Source of the DNA: Muribaculum sp.
GTDB lineage: Bacteria > Bacillota > Clostridia > Lachnospirales > Lachnospiraceae
Assembly (NCBI GenBank): GCA_023663505.1
Contig: JAMPHH010000011.1
Span: forward strand, 1-64,000
Reading direction: 5' to 3'
DNA: 64,000 bases
Shown: piece by piece, positions 40,499-48,989 of the stretch
Layout: every line of letters starts with the position of its first letter
Numbering within the stretch: the first letter of the stretch is position 1
The notes under the pieces: model-generated
Told to the model about the DNA's origin: nothing
What the model saw: only the letters and a program-made list of their open reading frames with translations
Database searches by the model: none
Made by a program: the position numbers and the translations under genes

Positions 40499-40698
40499 TG
40501 GTCTTGAAGGTACTTATCATCGTTGGGATTGTGTTTGTGGCTCTCTTTGTCTTAAGCCTGATCATTTATTTTTTCAATTTGGACATGAAGGCGGCGGCAG
40601 CGATCATGCCTGTGTTCTCCAAGCATTATGACCGTGTGGACAGGAAAAAGAAGCGGCAAAAGGACAGTGTAAAGAAGGACAGTACGGACGGGGAATAA
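40495..40698 (+). CDS. Small single-helix membrane protein in the dehydratase cluster
   Basis: A 67-residue protein with one helix (VLKVLIIVGIVFVALFVLSLIIYFF) and a strongly basic tail (DRVDRKKKRQKDSVKK). It starts inside the activase stop codon (ATGA overlap), so it is translationally coupled. I do not recognise a family. It could anchor the complex to the membrane; that is inference from position and shape only. Confidence 0.6.
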   Translation: MMVLKVLIIVGIVFVALFVLSLIIYFFNLDMKAAAAIMPVFSKHYDRVDRKKKRQKDSVKKDSTDGE

Positions 40699-40766
40699 AG
40701 CGCGGTTAAGCGGGCAGGGGAAACGTGTGACAGAGCGGTGGAATCGTAGAGCGGACGGGAAAAGCG

Positions 40767-41624
40767 ATGGCTGAAGGCGGATATGGCGTATTGCAAAGGT
40801 ATGAGGAGCTTTTGACGGAATATTATAAGCTGATGGAGGGTCTGAGGGCGCACTGTGTCACCAAGGACGTGGGAGCGGAGTGCTTTGAGTGGGACTCCAT
40901 AGAGGGGCAGCTTCTTCTGAAGGGGGATTCTGCCATAGAGCTAGGCGGCGGCAGCCTGCCTGCGGTGAGCGGCGTGCTGTATTGTGACGGCTTAGCTTCA
41001 GCGGGTGGTCGGAGCACATCGGTTGACGCGGGGAGTGGGAGTGTGTTGACTGACACGGGTATCGGGAGTGTATCGGCTGCTGCGGGAGGCGAAGCTGTCA
41101 GGTTGGAGGAGACTTCGACGGAGACTGCCGTGAGGAGAGTCGCGCTGTACGGTCAGGATCTTCCCATGTTAAAGGGTGATGTGCCCTATGCCAGAGTGTC
41201 ACTGGTGGGTATTAAGAAGGAATTTACCACAGAAGGGTACAAGCTGTATAATCTGATTCGGAGCATCGAATATATCAGATATCGGGTGAGTCCCATGGGG
41301 TATATGCCGAGAATCTCCACTGTGCAGGACAGGGAGCAGGTCAGAGTGTCGAGAGCTGCCTTAGACGAGGGACTTGATTTCTATAAGGTGGGCAGACTTT
41401 ATGAGGAAGCGTATCTCAAACACCCTGCGGTGCAGTGGGCGGAGACGGTTTTCATCACCCTGCGGGATTTTGACTATGGGGCGCTGCGGAAGCTGTTTGA
41501 GCGGGCGGAGAGCGTTACCATGTCATTGGAGCACCCGCTGGGCAACCTTCAGATGGACTGCAATAGCTGCAAGCTTAAAACGGTCTGTGACGAGGTGGAG
41601 GCGTTGCCGCCTTGCAAGAAATAA
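40767..41624 (+). CDS. Unknown protein with C-terminal Cys cluster, part of the dehydratase cluster
   Basis: A 285-residue protein I do not recognise. An N-terminal helical part (LQRYEELLTEYYKLMEGLRAHC) is followed by a Gly/Ser/Ala-rich low-complexity stretch (residues ~75-110) and then a conserved-looking domain (RVALYGQDLPMLKGDVPYARVSLVGIKKEF, FYKVGRLYEEAYLKHPAVQWAETVFITLRDFDYG). The C-terminus MDCNSCKLKTVCDEVEALPPC has four Cys with CxxC spacing and could bind a metal or Fe-S cluster. Its place between the activase and the MoxR gene suggests a role in the same system, perhaps as an accessory or electron-carrying subunit. Confidence 0.65.
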   Translation: MAEGGYGVLQRYEELLTEYYKLMEGLRAHCVTKDVGAECFEWDSIEGQLLLKGDSAIELGGGSLPAVSGVLYCDGLASAGGRSTSVDAGSGSVLTDTGIGSVSAAAGGEAVRLEETSTETAVRRVALYGQDLPMLKGDVPYARVSLVGIKKEFTTEGYKLYNLIRSIEYIRYRVSPMGYMPRISTVQDREQVRVSRAALDEGLDFYKVGRLYEEAYLKHPAVQWAETVFITLRDFDYGALRKLFERAESVTMSLEHPLGNLQMDCNSCKLKTVCDEVEALPPCKK

Positions 41625-41720
41625 TGATTTGTAAAGTCTGTTAAACAATATATAAAAATATAGAAATCACAACACGCTTGTGTTATACTAGAGGCATCAC
41701 AACACATTTTTCAGCTTGAA

Positions 41721-41852
41721 TTGATAGAACGGCTTGAAATGGTAGCAGATGACAGCGAAGCGGTGAAGAAACAACTTGCACTTGAAAAGAAATTCATAGA
41801 ACGAAAGCTGTATCAAAATCCGCCGCTTACAAGCGAGCAAACAAGCTTTTGA
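41721..41852 (+). pseudogene. Small charged reading frame in an insertion-like gap
   Basis: A 43-codon frame (from TTG 41721; contains VKKQLALEKKFIERKLYQNPP) runs to TGA 41850. It is open upstream to TAG 41661 without a good start or ribosome binding site. A promoter-like TGTTATACT lies at 41681-41689. The 240-bp A+T-rich gap sits between two genes of an otherwise tight cluster, so this looks like a scar of an inserted element. The family is unknown to me. Confidence 0.3.
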
Positions 41853-41882
41853 GACTGCGGGAAAGGATTGGTAGGAAAGTCA

Positions 41883-42698
41883 ATGGAAAATCAGGAATTT
41901 CAAGGAACACGGGAATATGTGGCGAGCGAGGAGCTGATGGCAAGCGTCAATATTGCCATGGCGCTGCAGAAGCCCTTATTGATCAAGGGAGAGCCCGGCA
42001 CGGGCAAGACCATGCTGGCGGAGGCGGTGGCGAAGGCTTTGGGCAAGCGGCTGATCATTTGGAATATCAAGTCCACCACCAAGGCACAGGAGGGCTTATA
42101 TGTCTATGACACGATTCAGCGTCTCTATGACGGTCAGTTCGGCGAGGAGGGCGTGGACGACATCGCCCGCTACATCAAGCTTGGCAAGCTGGGCGAGGCA
42201 TTCGACAGCGACGAGCAGGTGGTGCTTTTGATCGATGAGATCGACAAGGCGGATTTGGAGTTCCCGAACGACCTGCTCTGGGAGCTTGACCAGATGGAGT
42301 TCTATATCAACGAGACCAAGCGCACGGTGAAGGCAAAGCATCGTCCCATCGTCATCATCACCTCCAACGCGGAGAAGGAGCTGCCCGACGCGTTCCTGCG
42401 CCGCTGCATTTTTCATTATATTGATTTCCCTGATAAGGAGCTGATGGCGGAGATCGTGAAGGTGCATTTTCCTGATGTGGAGGAGCATCTGCTGGCACAG
42501 GCTATGGAGGTGTTCTATGACATTCGGGGGCTTCGGGACATTCGCAAGAAGCCCAGTACCTCGGAGCTTATCGACTGGGTGAACGCCCTGCAGATTGGAG
42601 GCATTCCCACGGAGACCATCAAGTCCGCCCTGCCCTTTATCGGCGTGGTGGTGAAGAAGGACGAGGACATGGAGCTGGTGAAGCATTCGGGGGTGTAG
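41883..42698 (+). CDS. MoxR-family AAA+ ATPase (CoxD-like)
   Basis: About 271 residues. Walker A GEPGTGKTML at residues ~36-45, Walker B VVLLIDEIDKADLEF, sensor-1 RPIVIITSNAEKELPDAFLRRC and an arginine-finger region in FLRRCIFHYIDFPD. MoxR ATPases act as chaperones that insert metals or assemble complexes with a vWA partner, and the CoxD/CoxE pair does so for Mo-Cu CO dehydrogenase. The vWA partner is present at 46740 but is separated by two signalling genes. ATG 41883 has TAGGAAAG six bases upstream and is preferred over the TTG five codons earlier. Confidence 0.9.
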   Translation: MENQEFQGTREYVASEELMASVNIAMALQKPLLIKGEPGTGKTMLAEAVAKALGKRLIIWNIKSTTKAQEGLYVYDTIQRLYDGQFGEEGVDDIARYIKLGKLGEAFDSDEQVVLLIDEIDKADLEFPNDLLWELDQMEFYINETKRTVKAKHRPIVIITSNAEKELPDAFLRRCIFHYIDFPDKELMAEIVKVHFPDVEEHLLAQAMEVFYDIRGLRDIRKKPSTSELIDWVNALQIGGIPTETIKSALPFIGVVVKKDEDMELVKHSGV

Positions 42699-42726
42699 GA
42701 CTGTGTTTTTCTGATGGGAGTGGCTT

Positions 42727-45700
42727 ATGAAAAGATATTACAATATTGTGGTTACAATTGTTATTGCCGCAGTGTTGGGCGTGTTCCTCGCGTTGTTTCA
42801 ATTTCAATCTGAAGATGAGTCAGCCGCGGACTATGCGATGCATGAAATGAACGATGGCTGGAGCTTTGTTTCGGCGTCCTCAGCGAACGGTATGGGAGGA
42901 GTGAACGCGTCGGATAAAAAACCTTATGCGATTGGCGGCAAAGATGACGTAATACACGAGAATCCTGACAGGGAGAACAGTGACAGGGGAGGTACAAGCG
43001 TTTCACTTCCTTATAATGGGACGAGCAAGCCTGAAGAGTTGGTTGTCTTCCAAAACACGATACCGCAGGAATATGCAGGGCTTACATTGGCATTTTATTC
43101 TACAGAATCCTCGGTGCGTATAACACTGGATGACGAAGTGATTTATCAATATGGCGTAGAGAGTCAGAGGCTGTTTGGCAAATCACCGGGCAGCAGGCTG
43201 AATTTTGTGGATATCCCGGAGCGGATTGGGAGAGGTACTCTGCGCATCGAACTTAAATCTTCTTACGAGAATGCCGCGGCATCGCTGAGCAAGGCGACCG
43301 TGGCACAAAGAGATGTTCTGATTCTGGGGCTTGTCGAAAATAATTTGGTGAATCTGTTTTCCTGCTTGGCGATGCTGCTTTGTGCGGTTGTATTCTTTAT
43401 CACGGGTATAGTGTGTGTACGCATAGGGCAAAAGACCTACAATGTTTTTTGGTTGGCGGCACTGAGCATTGACGTAGGGGTGTATTATCTGTTTAAAACA
43501 GAAATGCTCAGCATTTTTTGGGGAGCCAGTGCGGTATATTATATTGGTCAATACCTGTTCATCATGCTGATTTCGCTATTTCTGCTGATGTATTTGGGGA
43601 AGGACTTAAGAGACGATTATCCGAGGATTTATGCGGCGCTTTTTAACATTATCAATCTGAATATAAGTGTTCAGATCATTTTGCAGTTGGCGGATATCTT
43701 AGATCTCGCGGACACTGTAAAATACACGGCGGTATTGTTCAGGGTGTTTTTGGTGTTATGTATATGCCTGTATGTGAGGACTGCCAGCCGAAAGCGCAAT
43801 AAACAACATTGGTTTATGGCGGCTGCGTGCATGGTGTTACTGTTGGGCGAGTTGAAGACCGTGTTCCTGATAGGGACCAATCAACTGGGTAATTTCAGTA
43901 TCTATGCCATGACGCTGTTTCTCATTGCTCTTGCGGTCCACCACATTATACTTATGACCCAAGAGTATAAGGAAAAAGCTGACGAAAGCGCTCGTCTGGC
44001 TCTTGCGGCGAGCGAGGCGAAGGGGAAATTCCTAGCCAATATGTCACATGAGATACGAACCCCTCTCAATGCCGTGTTGGGTATGGACGAGATGATACTT
44101 AGGGAAGCTTCAGAGCCCAAGATACGTGGGTATGCGATGGATATTTTCTCGTCGGGTCAGATGCTCCTGTCGTTGATTAACGATATTCTCGATTTGTCTA
44201 AGATTGAATCGGGTAAAATGGAGATCATTCCCGCAAACTATGATGTGAGCAGTATGATTCACGATTTAGCGAATATGACAGTGCTGCGTGCAGAAAAGAA
44301 AAACCTGAGCTTCCACGTTGAAGCCGACCATGAGATTCCGAGTGTTCTGTTCGGAGATGATGTCCGCATTAGGCAGGTGCTTACAAATATTCTCACAAAT
44401 GCAGTAAAATACACGCAGGAGGGAGATATCTGGCTTCGTGTCCGAAAGGATAATTTGGAGGGTGATACTGTTACGCTGTATTTTGAGGTGGAAGACACGG
44501 GAATTGGAATTAAGGAGGAGGATCTGCCAAAACTGTGCGTAGAATTTGAACGTATAGAAGAAAGCCGCAACCGAAGTATCGAGGGGACAGGACTGGGAAT
44601 GAGTATTACACTCCGACTGCTCAATATGATGGGAAGCAGCTTACAGGTGGATAGTGTTTACGGGAAAGGCTCAAGGTTCTATTTCCTTTTGAAGCAGACC
44701 GTCAAGGACGAAAAGCCTATCGGGGATTTTGAGCAGAACGTTCGTAATCTGGCGTCAGAATATACATATACTTCCGGATTTATTGCGCCGGAAGCTGAGA
44801 TCCTTGTGGTAGATGACAATGCAATCAATCGCAAGGTGTTCGGGAATCTGTTGAACCAGACAAAGGTGAATATCACGGAGGCAGATAGCGGAATGCGCTG
44901 CCTCGAACTCACGAGGCAAAAAAGATTCGACATCATATTTTTGGATCATATGATGCCCGAGATGGACGGTGTAGAAACGTTGCAGAAGCTGAAAGCCGAC
45001 ACCGATAATCTGTGCCAAGACATTCCTGTGATCGCTTTGACGGCAAACGCTGTATCTGGAGCAAAGGAACGCTATCTGGAAATAGGGTTCAATGCCTATT
45101 TATCAAAGCCGATTGTTTCCGAGAAGCTGGAGAACATGCTTTGGGAGTTCTTGCCTAAGGAGTTGATAAAGGAGGCAGCGGATACGGATAGGAAGGTGGA
45201 GTCCGTAAAGCCCGATCTGGAACAGCTCCCCTCGGTAGATGGTTTGGATTGGAATTATGCGTGGCTGCATCTGTCGGGAATGGAGCTGCTGCAAAGCACG
45301 ACGGAGGCTTTTTATGAGCAGATTCCCGCTGCCGCCGAAAAGCTCGAGGGCTGTTATCACGAAATCCTTGGGACGGGTGATTGCGGCGACTATCGGATTC
45401 AGGTTCATGCTATGAAAAGCCTTGCGGCGACGCTTGGAATATTGCCGCTTGCAGGAATGGCGAAGGTTCTCGAGGACGCAGCCAAGAACGGGCGGGCGGA
45501 GGTTATTGAAAGTATGCACCCAATTTTTATGACGGAGTGGAACGCTTATCGTGCGAGATTGGTGGGCGTGTTCGGAATCAAAGCCGAAGACGATAAAACG
45601 GAGCCTGAGGACTATTCTATTATCTGTGCGCTGTTGGAGATGATCAACATAGCCATGCAGGATATGGACATCGACGAAGCCGACGCCAAGCTCAAGATGG

Positions 45701-45843
45701 TTTGCTCGTACCGCTACAATGATAAGGTGCAGGGCAATATCGACATACTGAAGGCGGCTGTGGAAAATCTTGACCCCGAGCAGACCGAAAGCTGCGTTCG
45801 TGCAATCATTGATCAACTTTCAAAGAAGGAGACTGTGCAATGA
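42727..45843 (+). CDS. Hybrid histidine kinase with 7TMR-DISM-like input, receiver and HPt domains
   Basis: A 1038-residue membrane sensor. An N-terminal helix (residues ~4-24) is followed by an extracellular beta-rich domain (residues ~90-195, resembling 7TMR-DISM extracellular modules) and about seven transmembrane helices (~200-400). The cytoplasmic part has HisKA with His441 in MSHEIRTPLNAVLG, an HATPase domain (ILTNAVKYT, DTGIGI, EGTGLGMSI), a receiver with Asp740 in IIFLDHMMPEMDG, and an HPt domain with His894 in IQVHAMKSLAATLG. It is a complete phosphorelay in one chain and overlaps the next gene by four bases. It lies between the moxR-like and vWA genes, reading in the same direction. 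Confidence 0.93.
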   Translation: MKRYYNIVVTIVIAAVLGVFLALFQFQSEDESAADYAMHEMNDGWSFVSASSANGMGGVNASDKKPYAIGGKDDVIHENPDRENSDRGGTSVSLPYNGTSKPEELVVFQNTIPQEYAGLTLAFYSTESSVRITLDDEVIYQYGVESQRLFGKSPGSRLNFVDIPERIGRGTLRIELKSSYENAAASLSKATVAQRDVLILGLVENNLVNLFSCLAMLLCAVVFFITGIVCVRIGQKTYNVFWLAALSIDVGVYYLFKTEMLSIFWGASAVYYIGQYLFIMLISLFLLMYLGKDLRDDYPRIYAALFNIINLNISVQIILQLADILDLADTVKYTAVLFRVFLVLCICLYVRTASRKRNKQHWFMAAACMVLLLGELKTVFLIGTNQLGNFSIYAMTLFLIALAVHHIILMTQEYKEKADESARLALAASEAKGKFLANMSHEIRTPLNAVLGMDEMILREASEPKIRGYAMDIFSSGQMLLSLINDILDLSKIESGKMEIIPANYDVSSMIHDLANMTVLRAEKKNLSFHVEADHEIPSVLFGDDVRIRQVLTNILTNAVKYTQEGDIWLRVRKDNLEGDTVTLYFEVEDTGIGIKEEDLPKLCVEFERIEESRNRSIEGTGLGMSITLRLLNMMGSSLQVDSVYGKGSRFYFLLKQTVKDEKPIGDFEQNVRNLASEYTYTSGFIAPEAEILVVDDNAINRKVFGNLLNQTKVNITEADSGMRCLELTRQKRFDIIFLDHMMPEMDGVETLQKLKADTDNLCQDIPVIALTANAVSGAKERYLEIGFNAYLSKPIVSEKLENMLWEFLPKELIKEAADTDRKVESVKPDLEQLPSVDGLDWNYAWLHLSGMELLQSTTEAFYEQIPAAAEKLEGCYHEILGTGDCGDYRIQVHAMKSLAATLGILPLAGMAKVLEDAAKNGRAEVIESMHPIFMTEWNAYRARLVGVFGIKAEDDKTEPEDYSIICALLEMINIAMQDMDIDEADAKLKMVCSYRYNDKVQGNIDILKAAVENLDPEQTESCVRAIIDQLSKKETVQ

Positions 45844-46604
45844 ACAATATTTTACTGATTGGAAAACTAAATGATATTATCAGGGACTTGCATTCATATC
45901 TGTCAGAGTATTTTCAGGTACAGCTTTGCTCTGAAAATGCGAGTGTCGCAGAGGGAATGCTGAAGATTGCAAAGCCTGATCTTGCTATCATCAATTCGTC
46001 GGGGGCTTATGAGACGGAGCCCGCAATATTTAGTTTGTTGGGTGAGCATTACAAGGATATTCCCGTGATCGTGATTGGTGGCGAGGAAGAGCGGCAGCAT
46101 TTCGAGGAGTTTGCCCAAACGGGACAGTTTGAACATCTTTTGCGTCCCGTGAAGAACAGTGAGATATATGAGGTGGTCTGTCGGCGGCTGAATATTGTCA
46201 ATCGTCTTGCCGAGGAGGAAAAAGCGAGACAGGCAGCGAAAAAGCATATCCTTGTTGTGGACGATAACGGCACCACCCTCCGCACGGTAAAGGCGATGCT
46301 TGAGGAGAAATACGAAGTGTCGATAGCGATCTCGGGCACTCAGGCAATGACTTCGATCGGGAAAAAGCGCCCTGACCTGATATTGCTTGACTATGAGATG
46401 CCTGTCTGTGACGGACGTATGACACTGGAAATGATTCGTGCGGACGAGGACTTAAAGGACATTCCCGTGATCTTCCTGACAGGGGTAAACAGCAGGGAGC
46501 ATATTAACGCCGTGTTGGAATTAAAGCCTGCGGGGTACTATCTGAAGCCGCCGGTGAAGGAGGTTCTGATTGAGAGAATCGAGGAGGTTTTGAATAACGG
46601 GTAG
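45840..46604 (+). CDS. Double-receiver response regulator without DNA-binding domain
   Basis: A 254-residue protein. Residues 1-120 form a degenerate receiver-like domain (ILLIGKLNDIIRDLHSYLSEYF, PDLAIINSSGAYE with no Asp acceptor at the expected place). Residues 135-254 form a canonical receiver: HILVVDDNGTTLRTV, acceptor Asp in LILLDYEMPVCDGRMT, T in VIFLTGVNS and K in YLKPPVKEVL. There is no output domain. Its start overlaps the stop of the hybrid kinase, so it is almost certainly the partner, ending the relay in a protein-protein interaction. Confidence 0.9.
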   Translation: MNNILLIGKLNDIIRDLHSYLSEYFQVQLCSENASVAEGMLKIAKPDLAIINSSGAYETEPAIFSLLGEHYKDIPVIVIGGEEERQHFEEFAQTGQFEHLLRPVKNSEIYEVVCRRLNIVNRLAEEEKARQAAKKHILVVDDNGTTLRTVKAMLEEKYEVSIAISGTQAMTSIGKKRPDLILLDYEMPVCDGRMTLEMIRADEDLKDIPVIFLTGVNSREHINAVLELKPAGYYLKPPVKEVLIERIEEVLNNG

Positions 46605-46655
46605 CGGCTAAGCTGTATTTTATGATTTGGATTGCAAAACTATTTTAAAAATTGG

Positions 46656-46685
46656 TTGATAAAACAATAGGGACTTTGGTATTAT
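46656..46685 (+). promoter_or_regulatory. Promoter before the vWA gene
   Basis: TTGATA (46656-46661), an 18-bp spacer and TATTAT (46680-46685) lie 54 bp before the vWA start in an A+T-rich gap. A small hairpin (GGTATT/AATACC) overlaps the -10. This would let the vWA gene be expressed apart from the signalling pair. Confidence 0.5.
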
Positions 46686-46739
46686 ATAAAATACCTATAA
46701 TTTTGAGTAGACAGGGATAATTCCCGACATGGAGAAGGT

Positions 46740-47942
46740 ATGTTTGTTAATTTTTTTGAAAGCTTACGGGAGAAAGGGCTGCATGTGACCTTGGGGGAGT
46801 TTCTGACCCTGCAGGAGGCTCTGGACAAGGGGCTTTGCGGAAGCTCTCTGACACAATTTTATTATGTAGCGCGCATGATTCTGGTAAAGAGCGAGACGGA
46901 TTTTGACAAATTCGACATGGCGTTCGAGGAGTGCTTCAAGGCGGCGCAGCACGAGACGGAGGTGGGAGCGGAGATGCTCCGCTGGCTTGATAAATCCGAT
47001 ATGCTCGAGCTTGCCCACGAGGAGGCGAGGAGTCATCTGAATCAGGTGGAGGATATTCAGGTGGACAAGGAGGACGTGGAGGAGACCTTCAAGCAGCGTC
47101 TGAAGGACCAGAACGAGGAGCACAACGGCGGGAGCTTCTGGATAGGCACTATGGGTAAGACCTCCTTCGGCAATATGGGCGGCAACGTGGGCGGCGTCCG
47201 CGTGGGTGGCAAGACAGGCTATCAGTCTGCCTTCGCGGTGGTGGGCGCCCGCAAGTACAGGGATTTCAGGGACGACAAGGTTCTGGACAACAGGCAGTTT
47301 CAGCTTGCCTTCCGCAAGCTCCGCCAGTTTTCCTCGAGGTTGGATATTCCGGAGTCGGAGCTTGATATTGACGGCACAGTGGATAAGACCTGTAACAATG
47401 GCGGTTGTCTTCAGATCGTCATGAAGAAGCCACGCAAGAACGCGGTGAAGCTTTTGCTGCTCATGGATTCCGGCGGCACGATGATTCCCTTTAGCAGTCT
47501 GCTCAATGATCTTTTTCAGGCGGTGCACAAGTCTAATCATTACAAGGACGTAAAGACGTATTATTTTCATAATTGTATTTATTCCAAGCTTTACAAGACC
47601 CCCGAGTGCGAGAACGGGGATTGGGTGGACACGGAATGGTTGTTCCGCAATGTGGACAGCGACTATAAAGTGATCATTGTGGGGGATGCGGCTATGGCGC
47701 CGGAGGAGCTTTATTCCGACACGGGCAATTACCGTGGACCGAACGGCGGGCTTTCGGGCTACGAGTGGCTCAAGCTGGTGAAGCGTCATTACAAGAAGGT
47801 GGTTTGGCTCAACCCCAAGATGGCGCCGGGACACGCGCCGTGGAGGGAGGCGGAGACTGCCGTGAAGGAGCTGTTCCCCATGTTCAAGCTCACCGTGGAC
47901 GGGCTGAATCAGGCGATGGTGAAGCTGATGGTGAATAAGTAG
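46740..47942 (+). CDS. von Willebrand A domain protein, CoxE-like
   Basis: A 400-residue protein. The N-terminal half is helical (FESLREKGLHVTLGEFLTLQEALDKG ... AARMILVKSETDFDKFDMAFEECF-like layout), with a Gly-rich segment in the middle (MGKTSFGNMGGNVGGVRVGG). A vWA domain follows with a variant MIDAS: LLLLMDSGGTM, where Asp243 and the S-G-G-T replace the usual D-x-S-x-S, then VIIVGDAAM. CoxE-type vWA proteins work with MoxR/CoxD ATPases in metalloenzyme maturation. The matching MoxR gene is at 41883. No catalytic function of its own is expected. Confidence 0.88.
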   Translation: MFVNFFESLREKGLHVTLGEFLTLQEALDKGLCGSSLTQFYYVARMILVKSETDFDKFDMAFEECFKAAQHETEVGAEMLRWLDKSDMLELAHEEARSHLNQVEDIQVDKEDVEETFKQRLKDQNEEHNGGSFWIGTMGKTSFGNMGGNVGGVRVGGKTGYQSAFAVVGARKYRDFRDDKVLDNRQFQLAFRKLRQFSSRLDIPESELDIDGTVDKTCNNGGCLQIVMKKPRKNAVKLLLLMDSGGTMIPFSSLLNDLFQAVHKSNHYKDVKTYYFHNCIYSKLYKTPECENGDWVDTEWLFRNVDSDYKVIIVGDAAMAPEELYSDTGNYRGPNGGLSGYEWLKLVKRHYKKVVWLNPKMAPGHAPWREAETAVKELFPMFKLTVDGLNQAMVKLMVNK

Positions 47943-48017
47943 ACCGGCAGCGGGAAAGCCAAACCAATTACAAATCTAATCCGTCCCCAATATAATCCGT
48001 ATAAAGAGGAGAAAACA

Positions 48018-48926
48018 ATGAATTTTCGTGTGAAATGCGCCTTGAAAACCATAGTCGGAAAGCTTCCGGCAAGCGACCGACTGGATTATCTGGTGCAAAA
48101 ATATTTGAGCAGGTCCATGCCTCCACGTCCCCAAGCCTTGGAGAAGAAATATAAGCAGGCGGTAAGGTATCATGAGATCTACCGGAAATATGGAACCACT
48201 GCTCCGGATAAGGCTGTGGTTTATGAGATTGGATGCGGCTGGCATCTGGCGATGGCATTCGGCTTCAGCACATTGGGTTATGGCAGGATCATCGCCCTTG
48301 ACGTGTCAGAGCATGTAAAACCGGAGATTATCAATAAGACAATCAGCTATATCAGCGAAACACATTTGTCTGGCTCTGCACCTCAATTGGTGAACGAAAA
48401 GAATTTGCGGGATGTACTGTGGGATTCCTATCGGATAGCTCTGAAGGTGCCATGTGATTCTACCCAGACAGGGCTGGAGGATCAGTCGGTTGATTTCATA
48501 TACTCCCACAATGTGTTCGAGCATATACCGCCTGAGCTGATTCCTCAAATTATGGATGAATGTTACAGAGTATTGAAGGATGATGGGATCATTTCTTTTT
48601 TGATTGATTATTCGGATCATTATATTACCTTTGACAAGTCCATTACACCGTATAATTTCCTGCGGTATGATGACAAACAGTGGCGGAAATATAATCCACC
48701 GCTCCACTATGTAAACCGTTTGAGACATAGTGATTTTGTGCATATGTTTAGGCAGGCGGGATTTGAGATTGTGGAGGAGACGCCTAACCGCCCCCAAAAT
48801 TGGGAAAATATGGTGAAAAATTTTCCTTTTGCCGATTCGTTCCGCGAAAGATATTCCATGGAGACGCTGAGTATCACCTCCGCGAGGTTTGTCCTGAAGA
48901 AATCTGTGGGATGTGAGAGAAGCTGA
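48018..48926 (+). CDS. SAM-dependent methyltransferase (class I)
   Basis: A 302-residue protein with a Rossmann-type methyltransferase core. Motif I is VVYEIGCGWHLAMAFGF with G-C-G, a motif II-like acidic residue lies in IIALDVSEH, the signature DQSVDFIYSHNVFEHIPPE is followed by MDECYRVLKDDGIISFLIDY, and a C-terminal part ends in a short basic tail. The family often modifies sugars or lipids in surface polysaccharide loci. No glycan genes are adjacent, so the acceptor is unknown. The start has GAGGAG upstream. Confidence 0.82.
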   Translation: MNFRVKCALKTIVGKLPASDRLDYLVQKYLSRSMPPRPQALEKKYKQAVRYHEIYRKYGTTAPDKAVVYEIGCGWHLAMAFGFSTLGYGRIIALDVSEHVKPEIINKTISYISETHLSGSAPQLVNEKNLRDVLWDSYRIALKVPCDSTQTGLEDQSVDFIYSHNVFEHIPPELIPQIMDECYRVLKDDGIISFLIDYSDHYITFDKSITPYNFLRYDDKQWRKYNPPLHYVNRLRHSDFVHMFRQAGFEIVEETPNRPQNWENMVKNFPFADSFRERYSMETLSITSARFVLKKSVGCERS

Positions 48927-48954
48927 CCAATGGGAAAACCTTGCGGAAAAGTGA

Positions 48955-48983
48955 TTGACATTTCGCGCTTGTGTCTGTATAAT
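48955..48983 (+). promoter_or_regulatory. tyrS promoter, full consensus
   Basis: TTGACA (48955-48960), 17 bp and TATAAT (48978-48983) match the sigma-A consensus exactly. Transcription should start near 48990 and read into the T-box leader. Confidence 0.85.
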
Positions 48984-48989
48984 ACATTC

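Noticed and set aside
46764..47834. A 356-codon minus-strand frame opposite the vWA gene
   Set aside because: Antisense shadow with His/Leu-rich composition; the plus-strand protein has family motifs and a start site.
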